Positions 33,621-45,805 are shown, counted from the first letter of the stretch. The stretch: 64,000 bases of DNA from Cordia subcordata (GCA_028554755.1 JAPTOF010000026.1:1364001-1428000), one strand, 5' to 3'. Notes: generated by a model not told the origin, from the letters alone. A program made the numbers and translations.

Positions 33621-34376
33621 CTATTCACCACACTCGAAACAGCGTAGCTTCCTTGCTCTTGATTTTGACCTTGACTTGCTTTTCTTTCTACCCGAAGATC
33701 CTCCTCTATTCTCCGATCTCCCTCTACTCATTAAACCTTCCCCATGAACTTCTTCCCTATGTCCCGGCATATGTGTTTGAAGATCCTTCGATTTTAATGA
33801 AGTAATCACATCTTCAAAGGTAATTTTATCCCTCCCGTACAACATAGTGTCCACAAAGTTCATATATGAAGGCGGTAAGGAGCATAATACGATCATAGTT
33901 TGATCTTCGTCATCAATTTTAACACCCACATCCTTCAAAGAAATAAAACAAGAGGTAAACTCATCAAGGTGTTGTTTTAGTGACGTACCTTCTTTCATTC
34001 TAAGATGATACAATCGCTTCTTCAAGTAGAGGCGATTGGTGAGAGATTTAGATGCATACAATTCCACCAAAGTATTCCAAGCCTCAACTGCTGTCGTCTT
34101 CTCAGCAATCTCCAGCAATACTTCATTTGTCACGGACATATGTATTGCACTCAAGGCTTTCGCTTCGAGTTCTTCTCTCACTGCTGGTTCCGTCTTTTCC
34201 GGGATCACTTCGTCAATGACTTTCCAAAGTCCATGCATTGTCATAAATGCCTTGAATCTGATCCTCCATAGACTGAAACTCATTCTCCCGTCAAACTTCT
34301 CGATTTCAAACTTTCCACCTGTGGAAGACATCTTTGTTTGCACAAAACTCACACTTCGAGATGGAATTTGGCTCAA
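33621..34376 (-). CDS. gag of the nested Copia (stops inside the zinc knuckle)
   Basis: 251 codons, starting MSQIPSRSVSF. It contains a copia gag core (FDGRMSFSLWRIRFKAFM, then a UBN2-type region with LYLKKRLYHLRMKEGTSLKQ) and a basic Ser/Arg/Gly-rich tail. The frame ends with a TAG (33621-33623) in the middle of the CCHC knuckle: CFECGE, stop, GHIKKEC. Read past that codon, the knuckle would be complete, so a single nonsense change has truncated the protein. A second possible start, MSSTGGKFEIEKFDG, lies 15 codons downstream. Confidence 0.85.
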   Translation of the reverse strand: MSQIPSRSVSFVQTKMSSTGGKFEIEKFDGRMSFSLWRIRFKAFMTMHGLWKVIDEVIPEKTEPAVREELEAKALSAIHMSVTNEVLLEIAEKTTAVEAWNTLVELYASKSLTNRLYLKKRLYHLRMKEGTSLKQHLDEFTSCFISLKDVGVKIDDEDQTMIVLCSLPPSYMNFVDTMLYGRDKITFEDVITSLKSKDLQTHMPGHREEVHGEGLMSRGRSENRGGSSGRKKSKSRSKSRARKLRCFECGE

Positions 34377-34426
34377 TGGATCGCAAAAACGGATTTAGCA
34401 CGTCGAAAAACCTTAGGAACACCCCT

Positions 34427-34646
34427 GGTCAACACCGGTCAAAGTCAAACCTGTTGGTCAAAGTCAACGCCGTCCCTAAACACATACTTCGGAGCAGAAT
34501 CTGGAAAAACAGAGCCCAAAAACAGACTCAGCATGTCAAAAAAAGTGGGGTAAGGCTCTGGTCAAATCCGGTCAACCCTTGGTCAATGGTCAACAGTCAA
34601 AATCAAACCCGGTCAACGCTGGTCAACACTGGTCAAAGGTCAAATC
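34427..34646 (-). promoter_or_regulatory. Cluster of TTGAC (W-box core) motifs in the nested Copia leader
   Basis: On the + strand GTCAA occurs 14 times in 220 bp (TTGAC on the element strand), mostly as GGTCAA, i.e. TTGACC. The motif TTGAC(C/T) is the WRKY transcription-factor site. The cluster lies between PBS and gag. It may respond to stress signals, as known for other Solanaceae copia elements, or be a tandem-repeat by-product. Confidence 0.6.
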
Positions 34647-35373
34647 TGTTTTTTTTTTTTTTTTGTTTCCTGGACTAGGCCCAATCCAAATTAAAATTTT
34701 GCCCCCCCCCCCTTTTTTTTTAGACTAAAAGCCCAAGCCCAAAAAAAAAGGTTTTTTTTTTTTAAATAGAAACTAGCCAAGCCCAACACAAAAATTAACC
34801 CAGAACCCGGTCCAACCCCTAGCCTTCTACCCAAACCCAAAACCAGAACCCGACCCAAAAATAAAACCAAATACCTGAAATCAAAAAAACCCGACCCGCT
34901 GAAGCAAAACCACCAACCAGCGGGTTGTTTCTTCTCTACCCGCTAGCCAACCCAAACAAGAAGCTCGACCCGCCCGGTCAAAACTCTCACCACCAGCCAC
35001 CAAACTTAACGCCGAGCACGCCAAAATGATCCTTGTGCAACTTGGACCTCAACGGCACTGATTTATTGCTGATGTTCACGCCGAAGAACCACTGGCAACC
35101 ACCAAGCAAACCCGCGACCTTTCGAGTTTTGAAAAACGCGATTCCGGTCACCGATACTCGACACAAGCACCTCCAATCAACTCTTCTCTTCGAGAGGAAG
35201 CTTTTGGTACCAATATTGTGCAATTTCGTCAACGAAATTGTGAAGTTCAATTTCGGCAGACAATGGTGATTTTAAGGCTCTGTTTGGCTTGAAACTTATT
35301 TTGGCTTTTCAAGGCACTGTTTGGTTTGACTTTAATTGAGTTTTTTTTCCCTCTCGCAGCGTAATAAACCTAA
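34647..35373 (-). other. Leader of the nested Copia, homopolymers and a GC-richer block
   Basis: Long C, T and A runs lie at 34651-34665 and 34697-34760. Then comes a Pro/Asn-like aaccca-rich stretch, then a more GC-balanced block at about 34980-35280, open on both strands (35033-35269 and 34987-35250). I do not recognise the open frames. Two ctgtttggctt/ctgtttggttt words lie at about 35279-35330. Confidence 0.4.
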
Positions 35374-35386
35374 GCTCTAGATACCA
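35374..35386 (-). other. Primer binding site of the nested Copia
   Basis: On the minus strand it reads TGGTATCTAGAGC, the Met-tRNA-type site with one extra T compared with the Sirevirus PBS. The same variant is found in the third Copia at 60618-60630. It lies three bases from the LTR. Confidence 0.8.
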
Positions 35387-35389
35387 GTT

Positions 35390-35721
35390 TGTTGGGAAAA
35401 AACATGCAAACACAAAGAATACGAGAAGAAATAACGGACACAAGAATTACGTGGTTCAGTTTTAAAGCCCACGTCCACGGACGGTAGAGAATAATTCTAT
35501 TATTGATCACGAATGCTACAAGACTCTCACTTTGGTTTCTCTCTCACACATAACATAATGAGTATTGCCACATATTTATAGTGCAAAGGTTTCCTAAACC
35601 TATTAAGTAGAAAAGACAACTAATTAATTATGTGCTACAAAAGGTAACAAGCGAATAAGGTAATATGCTAACAAGGAAATCTGCTATTCTTGTTGCCCAA
35701 GAATACGGGCCACATTCAACA
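35390..35721 (-). repeat. Nested Copia 5' LTR
   Basis: 332 bp. The TATA-like ctataaatatgtgg on the minus strand (RC of about 35568-35582) is a plausible promoter element. It is followed on the minus strand by the PBS at 35374-35386. Confidence 0.95.
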
Positions 35722-35726
35722 CTGGT

Positions 35727-38090
35727 TAAGAACCCAATATATCCCATTTAAAAATATTTGGTTGTGTAGTATATGTTTTAATTGCTCCACCATAGCGCAC
35801 AAAAATGGGCTCACAAAGAAGACTATGAATATATGTTGGTTTTGAATCTCCATCAATCATTAAATATCTTGAATACTTAACTAGAAATCTTTTTAGAGGA
35901 CGTTTTGCTGATTGTCAGTTAAACGAGACAGTATTTCCAGTACTAAGGGAGAAAAACAAAAGCTAGAAAAGCAAGAAATTACATGGAATACATCATCTAT
36001 TGCTCATTTTAATCCTCGCACAAATCTATCTAAACAAGAAGTTCAGAAAATTATTCTTCTACAAACGATTGCTCATCAATTGCCAGATGTATTCACTGAT
36101 ACAAAGAGAGTGACTATGTCATATGTTCCTGCTCGAAATGCTCCCATTAGAATTGATATTTCAGAAGAGCAATCTAATGCTCTAGCAAATGAGTCTATGG
36201 CACATCAAAAATGTGGTAAACTAATAGGTTCCAAAGATAAAAATCCTCGAAAAAGGAGAAAGCTGATAAGCAAGTTGGCATTTTCGAGGTTCTTAATGAT
36301 CCCGTAGATGTCCCAAAAATTGCTGGAAAGGCAACACCAGTAGAGAATCAGGTACTTGAGTGTGAGAAAAATAGCAACAACATTGAAATTGAAGAGATTT
36401 CAATTAAATATATCTCTACAAGAAAAAGATGGAACCAAAATGAAATTGTTATTGATGAAAATTTTTCATATGCAGTAGCTACTGAATTAATGATAGAAAG
36501 TGAGGATTATGAACCAAAGTCTGTTCAACAATGTCGACATAGAAATGATTGGCCTAAATGAAAAGATGCAATGGAGGGTAAATTAAATTATCTTGCAAAG
36601 TGTAAAATTTTTGGACCTATAGTCCAAACACTTGAAGATGTAAGGCCTATAGGCTACAAGTAGGTATTCGTGCGAAAACAAAATAAAAACAATGAAATTG
36701 TGAGATATAAGGCATGACTTGTAGCACTAGATTTTTCAAAGGCCTGGAATTGATTATGGGGACACATATTCTCCCATGGGGGATGCAATTAGATTTAGGT
36801 ATTTAATCAGCCTAGTAATTTGTGAATGACTTCATATGCATCTTATGGATGTAGTGACAATATATTTATATGGGTCACTTGATAGTAATATTTTTATGAA
36901 AGTCCATGAAGGATTGAATATGCCTGAAGCATATAAGTCAAATCATCGAGAAATGTATTCCATTAAATTGTAAAGATCCTTATATGGATTAAAATAATCT
37001 AGACGAATGTGGTACAATCATTTGATTACATACCTTCTAAAGGAAAGATAAGTTAATAGTCCCATAAGCCTATGTATTTTTATTAAGAAATAAAAAAATG
37101 AGTTTGTTATTATTGATGTATTTGTTGATGATTTAAACATCATAGAGACTATTGAATAGCTTACAACAACAGTTGCATATTTATGTAAAGAATTTGAGAG
37201 GAAAAATTTGGGCAAAACTAAATTTTGTCTCGACCTGCAAATTAAGCATTTGCCAAGTGGAATTTTTGTCCACCAAAAGACTTATACTGAAAAAGTTTTG
37301 AAGAAATTCAATATAGATAAAGCTCATCCATTAAGTACCCTAATGGTTGTCCGATCTCTTAATATTAAAAAGGACCATTTTCGTCCTCAAGAAGATAACG
37401 GAGAAATACTTGGCCCTGAAGTGCCGTATCTTAGTACAATTGGTGCATTGATGTATCTTGCTAACAATACACGTCTAGATATTGAATTTTCTGTAAATTT
37501 ATTAACAAGATTTAGTGCTGCACCAACACGAAGACATTGGGTCAGTATTAAACATATATTTCGTTATCTTCGTGGGACAATTGATATGGGCTTATTGTAT
37601 TCAAAACATACACATTCTGCATTAATAGGATTTGCAGATGCTGGGTATTTATTTGACCTGTATAAAGGGTGATCCCAAACTATGGTGGTATAGCAATTTC
37701 CTGATACTCAACAAAGCAGACTATTGCTGCCACCTTCTCAAATCATGATGAAATACTAGCACTATATGAGGCGAGCTGAGAATATATATGATTAAGGTCT
37801 TTAACTCAACATATTGAAGGAGAATGCAACATTTCAGCTAACAAAAGATGGCCTATTATACTATATGAAGATAATACTGCATGCATCACTCAAGTTAAAG
37901 GAGGCTATATCAAGGGTGACAAAACTAAGCACATCTCACCAAAGTTCTTCTTACACATGAACTCCAAAATAAAGATGAGATCGATATTTGCCAAATTCAC
38001 TCAAGTGACAAGTTAGCAGACTTGTTTACAAAAGCATTACCTGCAACAATATTGGAGAAACTGGTACACATTTTGTAATTACTAAATATA
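35727..38090 (+). pseudogene. Old copia pol, 3' part (end of integrase, RT, RNase H)
   Basis: After the nested element the integrase tail resumes (YVGFESPSIIKYLE, about 35835-35877). RT is poorly preserved; VFVDDLNII near 37119 is the catalytic loop (YVDD changed to FVDD). The best piece is 37208-37672 with KTKFCLDLQIKHLPSGIFVH and DNTTRLDIEFSVNLL-like sequence. RNase H is broken after GFADAGYLFD by a frameshift near 37655. The pol similarity ends around 38080. Confidence 0.7.
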
Positions 38091-38099
38091 AGCATCGAC

Positions 38100-40630
38100 T
38101 TTTAAAAAAAAATTGATTACCCACTTTTAAATTTGAACTGTACATAATCTAGAAATTAATAGATACGTTTTATTTAAGCTATATTAGTTTTAAAGAAAAC
38201 TTTGATTTCTAATAAGAGTTTCATAAATTGTTCTTTATCTATCGATACTAAGTTAAAGAAAAACAAAATACTATTCATTATTTTTTAATTTTTTGTCTTT
38301 TAACTTTTTGAAAATGAATATCAAATCCACTCTTTAGTATTTTTGCCAAATGACATGTATATTACTAAATGCGCTAGTAATAGATGATTAACTAGTTAAT
38401 AGATTAAAAATATTAGTTTTGAATAGTATAAAATGATTTATTTTTAAACATAAATTGCAAATAATTTGGCAATTATTAGATTAATTCTATTCACACTTTT
38501 TATTTATATTTGGTCTCTATCAGAACTAAATATTAAAATTTAATTTTTCTTTTATGATTAATTAGAGTGATATGTTTTGCATTTGTAACAGAAACACATA
38601 TGTACTTTGTGAGATAAAAATAATATTTTTTTTTGTAAAAATAAACATATATGACTTTCTATCTATATTTGTTAAAGAATATTTTTTAATATATATTATA
38701 GTATTTTAACTATTATCTTTTGAATATATGTGACATACAATACATTTGGATGAATCTTATCTTTCTTTTATTTTTGTAGTTTTTATATAAAATCCTAATT
38801 CAATTCCAATTTAGTTTGTTAATTTATTCAACAATAAGCAACAGGCGGTTTTTATTAACTAGTTATTCTTAGCACATGTTAGTTCTTGTTCTTTCACGTG
38901 ATATTATTATAAATATATATATTTGTTAGTGTTTACTCTTTATGTTTTGAAATTTTTTTGAATTTTTTCTAAAAAAATATTTTTTATTTTAAGGAACTAT
39001 ATCGTACATCGCACAGGTGTAAATCAACTTTATTAATAATTTAAATAAATAAAATATAAATATAAAATTAACTTAAACTTTTTTTTTATTACCATAGTTC
39101 ACCCATGTAAAATGCATTTTTCTTGCAAAAAAGTTCTACCATCTCACAAAAGCATATGGCAACCGCGTTATACAATACATCCATAAGCTTTTCATGGATA
39201 TGTTCCAAAATTGCATTGTAATATCTCAACTCAATAGTAGCTGGTATAATTTTTGTCTTATGCTCTTGAAAATGTATATGTAGGCTCATTGCAAACTCAA
39301 TACCATGTAGAGGCCTCAAGTATTTTGCCCTTAGCTCCTTTACCTTCTTTTTCCTTTTTTTTTTCTCACTTAGTTTCTTGTTCTAATCTTTGCGCTTACA
39401 AAAGACTTCCTTGTTCATCATCAACGATTTCCATGACTTCTCAATAAAAGCCATGGAATTAGTGACATCATAGATAGTCAGATTCTTTGTGATAAGGTAA
39501 GCCAAATCCTTGTTATAAATATAAAAATGTATTAGTATTGATAACATGAGACGAAAGAGGGAAAAAAGGGAACCATCTAATATTTTAAATCTAAGGTAAA
39601 CTCACTACTAATAAAATATGTATTAGTATTAAGCTTTCCTAAGTATTACCAAAGGAAATTATAGGGCAATGCAAGCTAGTAATAATAATAGTAATAAAGA
39701 TATATCTCATGAAAGTTTAAGAGGTTTTAGGAGATGCCTAATCATCATGTTTTAATTTTTGTAAGTTTTATTTTTATTAATTACTCTTCAATACCAACAA
39801 ATGATAGAATTATGCTATAAGCCCATATTGTTTATATTTTTTCTTTTTTTAAGTTAGTCCTCAAGGTTAGGTAAAATCCAAATCAATGTCTACTATTTTC
39901 AAAAAATTGTCAATTTATTTCTTAGTTTGAAATATTTAATAAAAGAATTTGTATTTATATCGATAGTACTATGTAAATCAAATTCAAGAAAGTTTGAAAT
40001 TCTTTGAATACCAATGTAAGCTAAAATAAGAAGATAATCCGACAATTCCTCATTGTTTTCTTTTTCTTTTTTCGAGTTGGTCTTCATTGTTAAGAGATAT
40101 TGAAATCAATTTCTATTATTTTAGAAAAGTGATCAAACTAATCCCTAATAATTTGTAAATAAAAAAATGAGTATGGCAATTCAAAAGATTTGGTACCATA
40201 AGATAGTTTGAAACCAAAGATTGCCATTAACCCTTTAATTAAAAATCCTTTTGAGGACTTTTGTCATTTATATGGCTGCATAGAAAGAGAGACATACTTA
40301 TACATATATCTATCTTAAGTTCTAAAGGCCGTTGGATGTACCACTATTAAGATACAAAGGGAGAAATGAGTTTAAAAGTTCAAAAGTTTAGGTAGTTTAG
40401 AACCAAAGCCAAAGGCTACAATCATCTATGTCTATCTATATCTTAATAATGACTTGACCTTGGTACTTGTAAAAAAAAATATTCAATTACGAATATGAAA
40501 AAGGTTTTCAATTTTAAATTAGAATTAAAATTTATTAAAATTCCAAAATTAGAATTAATTTTAGAATGTAATTGTAATTTTTGGCAAAAGACTACCTAAT
40601 GAATAGGGATGGCAATAGGACAAATGACTT
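38100..40630. other. AT-rich intergenic DNA; Helitron remnants
   Basis: From about 39690 the phrase tctcatgaaagtttaagaggttttaggagatgcc matches the Helitron family's 5' region, but no matching end is found. A minus-strand open frame at 39089-39319 has no recognisable domain. No gene is supported. Confidence 0.4.
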
Positions 40631-40631
40631 A

Positions 40632-41107
40632 GAGGGTGTTTGGATTGGTTTTGTGAAAAGCTACTTAAAGTATCTTTGGCATTAAGTGGTTTTTTTTTTA
40701 TTTAACTTTAAGTAGTTACGTGTTTAAATAAAAGTTGGAGTTATAAAAATAAGTGTGTATATGTTTAGTTAAAGTGGGTTAAAAAGTGACTTATATTATT
40801 AAAATAACTATTAAGAATATAACAATAAAATTTAAAATAGTAAGTATAACATAACAGAGTAAAGATGTTTTGGTAATAAAGATAAAAAGGTAAGGGTAAG
40901 ATAGTAAATAATTTGGTTAATCTTACTTTTTTTTAAAGTGTCTAAATCCATAAAAAGTAGAAGTTGGAGGTGGGGAGATTTCTATTTTTTGCTTAAAGCC
41001 ACTTTAAAAAGCACTTTTTAAAATTAAAATAAACATTTTCATTAGCTTAAATTGAGCTTTAAGCAAGTTTGACCAGAAGAAAAAAAAAAAAAGCCAAAAA
41101 CACTCTC
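40632..41107. mobile_element. Tourist/PIF-Harbinger-like MITE
   Basis: The left end GAGGGTGTTTGGATTGG pairs with GAGAGTGTTTTTGGCTT read from the right end. It is flanked by TTA at 40629-40631 and 41108-41110, the usual 3 bp PIF/Harbinger duplication. At 476 bp it has no ORF. The interior is rich in acttaaag/ctttaag words. Confidence 0.75.
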
Positions 41108-41211
41108 TTAGGATATCTGGGGTTGACTGACTTGTTTAAAACCCACTTAAACCCGTATCGTTAAGAATGTGGAATAAAAATGGAACAGTTTCTAATACCC
41201 GTTAGGGTATG

Positions 41212-42791
41212 TGTTAGCATTATATGATTTGATATTAATGTTTTGATGATGAAAATAATAAATTGACTATAATTCATAATAATTTTATGATTTTATTGGC
41301 CACGATCCATATTGGTTTTATCTTGGATAAATTATATAACTATGGATGAATAAACTAAATGGCTATGAATTGAATGTATGGATTTTCTTATGGATTGAAT
41401 GCTTCATATATGGATTATTCTTTTTTAGCAATGCAAAGTTTTGATTATATGGAAACTCGTGGAAAGCTCGTGATTTTGAAGATGGAATTCTAAGCAAAGA
41501 ATTTCAAGTCAAGAGCAAAGGAAGATATAAGGTCGAAGACGAGAAGTCATAAGGAGTACTGGCTCGTTTCTTTTATTCTTGTTCTTATTGTGTATAACCT
41601 TGAAATTACTCTCTAAAGCTCATGATCTTTCAAAATCTCCTTGATCTTCAAAATAGCTTTTTGATTTCCTAAACATGTTTGCTTGAGATCATAAAATGCT
41701 CATTAAATCTTATTTGAAAAATATTTGATTTCACGCTTAATCTGGAAAGTTTTTTGAAAACAAAATTTTGACTTTCAAAGTTTTCTATCCATTATCAAAT
41801 CTTCTTGAAATTCAAAATTGTATCAAACTTTCCATTCTTGGTTTTAAAATCCCATTATTGCTCTTTAATTTGCTAAAATATCTTGCATTCAAAAAGGATT
41901 TAAAATAAATCAAAAAGGCCAAAAATCTGCGTTTTCTAATAAAGGTCTGATCCCTTAATCGGGCTATCGACTTGGACCAAGTGTAACCGACCTAGAACTG
42001 GTGTTTTCTAGACCTTGTCGGACTCCTAGGCCGAGCGACCGACTTGTGCTATCAGAGGTATACAGAACATCAGAACTATAGGTTGGACACACTCTTTGGT
42101 CGACCGGCCCTGCTCTGCTATGTTTTAAAATTTGCCTATTAAAACCTATTTTGGCAAGTTTTTCAACCCACTTTCACTCTACACAATTTTCTCTATCATG
42201 GATCTTCAACAACTCTTTCTAACACTATTTAAATATCATTTTAAAGCTTTTCAACATACACTTGAGCATTACAAACATTCTTGAGCTTTAGATTGTCTAT
42301 TTCGTTGAGTTATACAAGAGTTATATATTTTCATATCTATTGGGTGATATTGAGCAAAAATTTGTATTCTTTCTTAGCATTATCAATTGTAATTACACTC
42401 CATAGCTAGGATAGATTGAATTCTTAGCTTGAGAGGAGTGTGGAGATCTTTAATGAGGTGTTTTCACTTGGGTTCTCTGAAGAAGATGCTTTAAAGAATT
42501 GTAACAAATTGGTTTATACTCCATTTTAAGGAGTATCAATAGTAAAAGAGGTTGAAGTCCTAAGGGGAGAATCCTTAGTCGGTGGATGTAAGCTTGGTTG
42601 AACCACCTAAAAATCCAGTGCATTCTACTTTCTTTTCCTACTTCAGTTACTTTCTTATTGCAACCTATTTGATAAATTGCTTGTGTGAATATTATTTATT
42701 ATCTTGATTTTAAAAGTTATATTGAATTGATTTAATTTTCGCAAAAGTAGCATAATCTTAATTCATCCCCCTCTTAAGATTATTTGCCCCA
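41212..42791 (+). repeat. Solo LTR of a Sirevirus-related family
   Basis: It begins TGTTAGC and ends TTTGCCCCA. It shares with the intact LTR the opening ttttgatgatgaaaat, the word cctaaggggaga(t/a)tcctt with the following ggtgga(c/t)gta, and the near-terminal ctcttaagat. Decayed palindromes persist (for example tttggtcgaccggccc at about 42096-42111). No internal sequence follows, so it arose by LTR-LTR recombination. No matching target duplication is visible. Confidence 0.8.
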
Positions 42792-45020
42792 TAATAGTTT
42801 AGGATGAGACTGGGATTGACCCATTGCGTACTCGCATTTTGGAGCCCAGTTTTGAAAACCGAGTATATTTCCAAATATCACTCCTCGTCCCTGGTGGGTT
42901 TGAACCTTAACCTTGGGTTATAATGTATTACCTCTAAACTTAAATTGCATCTTCATATATATTGAAAATTATATATACACACACTAAAGGCTATAACCTA
43001 ACTATATTATATTAATGTCTTGATATATATTAGTTATATTAACATTTTCTTATATGAATATTAAAGGTTTGATCTAACTAGAATTGTTTTATTGTCTTGA
43101 TATATTTATTTAATTATTAACTTGATGATTTAATGTACAATATAATCACAATTAACTTAATTAATTTTAGTTATATATAATTAATTTAATAATATATAAC
43201 TAGAATTAATTAAATTAAGAATAATTAGGTCATAAAACAATCAATATAGTTAATAATTAGGTGATTGTAGATGGTGATCTCCACAATTAATGATAACGAT
43301 GAATGGGGCATCAATAACCTACAAAACCAGAAAGCAAAAGAGCTGCGCGAATCCTTAATACCAGTGTGGTGTTGGACAAAGATACTCTGATGTTCAAGTT
43401 AGTATTGTGGTGATTTAAATCAGCGGGGAAAGATTATAGTCTAGGTTTAGTGCAGACAACAATACTTGAAGGATAGGTGTATAGGGTGAGTGTGTTGAAT
43501 GAGTGTGTTTTATGTGCTTCTCTTATCCATGACTTATACATTTATAGCTTTTTGGATGAAGAGTCTTGGACTCTTTAAAGAACTTGATTCCTAATCAAAC
43601 TCCGCTTGGAATGAATATCTGCACATTATTATGCTAAGCTTTATCGCTTTGAGATTACCCTTCTCGAACGTTCTTCAGCGTATCTGCTTTGTGCATGTCT
43701 TAGAGGGACGATCAAATTGATACCTAGCTGGAGTCATTTCAGGAAGTACGAAGTAATCCAGACACGAGTTGAAGACCTTGGGCCTTGACTTCGGTCCCTA
43801 AAGTGGGTGGCCCAATAAATTGGACTATGGACCTGGCCAAAACGCAGGCCTTTTAGGAGCAACAGTTTTTTGTTATAACAGCTATATAGTAGAATTAATT
43901 TTGCCGATTGCGATTAGGTTAGCATCATAGAACTAGAATAAATATTAAAAAATAAAGTTCATAATATAAATATAATCAATTAAGTGAAGCATAATAATGT
44001 TATACTACAAACTTTATTAATTCTGATTATGTGACTAATATATTTATTTATCTACCTATCTAATTTATTTTATGACAAACTTAATTAGAATTATACTAGA
44101 AAATTTAATTCTAATTATATGACAACTTAATCAAAATTATAAAGATTAGATTTATCTGATATAATAATCTAATTTGAGCTGTTCTAAACAATAATCTAAC
44201 CCAACCTAGTCTAATAATTTAAGCTAATGTAACAAACAGTTAATATAAAATAGTGATGTTAACTTTGTAATCTCTAACCTAACCACACTTGCTTAATGGA
44301 TTTTAATCATGTTATTTAAGTACTAAATAATTTGATATATAATTATATAATCACATTTAATTTAATTACTTTTAGTTATATTACTAACTAAATTTTATAA
44401 TAATTATTCTAATGATAGTAACTTTTATATACATTTTTGAACATGAAAAAAGAAAAATTTACCAAACTTAATACTAACTTAAAATCCTTATCTTTGTTTT
44501 AGTGACTCTTAGATTAGTTGAATTTAGTGATAATAGAACTTAATTCCCTTATTATAAGTAACTTAAGTGACTCTAATCACATACTTTAATTACTAACATA
44601 ATTGATTAATTTGTAATTAACTACTTTAACTTAATCAAATTTGTCCATATTATTAACTTACATTTATAATATTTATCATAATTATAATAACTTAGTTTAT
44701 TAAGAAAGTTTACTAATTTAATTTATTAATTTTTAGCCCATACTTCTAAATGGTTTGGCTAAATTCTAGTGATAACACCTTGATCTTATACTGTTCATCT
44801 TATACTGTTCCGTCTGGCCCTAAGTCGCATAGTGTAAGACCTGTGAAGCTAGATAGGCGGACTAGGGCAGTGTAAGCTGTTAATGGTCTGGGAACTGTGT
44901 CTAGGTTAGATGTCTAGGTTATTTAGAAGTAATTCAGATCGGAGTATGGCATCGACATCAACAAGCTTTGAACCCAATCAGATAATAAATAAACAAAAAT
45001 AAAAATTTTTAAACATAGAA
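42792..45020. other. AT-rich intergenic DNA with a possible LTR fragment
   Basis: The stretch about 43265-43885 is less AT-rich. On its minus strand it has a TATA-like tataaatgtataagtcatgg with a following cactcattcaacacactcac, like a retrotransposon LTR with promoter and start region. No border repeat or coding could be found. The rest is AT-rich without a recognisable feature. Confidence 0.35.
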
Positions 45021-45034
45021 CAACAATTATTTGA

Positions 45035-45805
45035 TTGGCAGTTGCCAAAGTGGAGTCAAATGAAATTTGTCTAAAAAATACTTTTGATTTCTCTACCAGT
45101 TACTCAATCAAAAATGTTGAACAAACTTTTTCAATAAATCAACCAATTCAAAGTCTTCAACTGCTTTTGGATAAAGCAATAAAAAAGCATAGACAAAAGT
45201 ATAAATATATGCATTTGGAATTAGTTCAAATTGTTGTCAAATCATTAACTAGGGATGGTCTCAAAAGTTCTATTTCACTTGCTCTTAGAGATACTAGACA
45301 TCACAAATTTATTAATTCTTTACTTGGAACTGTTGTTTCAAATCTTTCGAAAGGACCTATATTTTTCAATTACTTTCCAAATTTTTCAGTTGCACTCCAT
45401 GACCCAGGGGTTAACAAAACCTTAACTTTAAATCTTAAAATATCTGGATTTGATATGGATCTAGAAAATATACCAATAGCAATCATTTGTAGAATTCACT
45501 ACAAAGTAATGAAAGCTCTCTTGAATCCAAAAGCTTTAAGATGTTATCCAAAAGGTAAAACTCTCCTTCTTCAATAAAATCTCAAAGACAATGTCGGAAA
45601 AACTTATGTTCCAAACGAAATTCAGTGGACCGAGATAGAACTCCCCTCCAATTGGATGGTCCAAAATAACCCACAACCAACTCCTCCCCCGAAACATGAA
45701 GATTTTGAGCAAATAATTGAATATGAAGATGGTACTGTTGAAATAAAATTTTCTATTAAAAATAATGATAGAATAAGATTTAGTACTTCAAACTTTAATT
45801 CTTGA
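45035..45805 (+). pseudogene. Viral movement protein region (30K-type), one internal stop
   Basis: The reading frame from 45035 shows a caulimovirid movement-protein core, including MHLELVQIVVKSLTRDGL (about 45209-45262) and SLLGTVVSNLSKGPIFFNYF (about 45317-45376). Movement proteins open plasmodesmata for cell-to-cell spread. A TAA at 45575-45577 interrupts the frame. The same frame continues to a TGA at 45803-45805, with a proline-rich patch near 45675. Confidence 0.8.

Larger units (their letters stand above)
32759..35721 (-). mobile_element. Nested gag-only Copia retrotransposon with perfect target duplication
   Basis: LTRs of 332 bp lie at 32759-33090 and 35390-35721, starting TGTTGGG and ending ATTCAACA on the + strand. 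The target duplication CTGGT is exact (32754-32758 and 35722-35726). On the minus strand the order is 5' LTR (35390-35721), PBS, leader, gag, a short protease piece, PPT-like aaggtggagatt, 3' LTR. Integrase, RT and RNase H are missing, so it would need proteins supplied by relatives. It sits in the integrase of the older copia element. Confidence 0.95.
30380..38090 (+). mobile_element. Old decayed Ty1/copia element, host of a nested insertion
   Basis: Degenerate gag, protease, integrase, RT and RNase H remain in the copia order on the + strand, interrupted at 32759-35721 by a younger element. A tract near 30381-30410 (attattagtacgagtctctg) looks like the leader/PBS region of this family. I could not find paired LTRs, so both limits are approximate. 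Many stops and frameshifts show it is ancient. Confidence 0.75.

Noticed and set aside
39089..39319. Minus-strand frame of 76 codons as a gene fragment
   Set aside because: No motif or family could be recognised and no splice context supports it.
42880..42905. ggtgggtttgaacc considered as a tRNA T-arm / SINE B box
   Set aside because: No acceptor stem, anticodon arm or A box could be placed around it.
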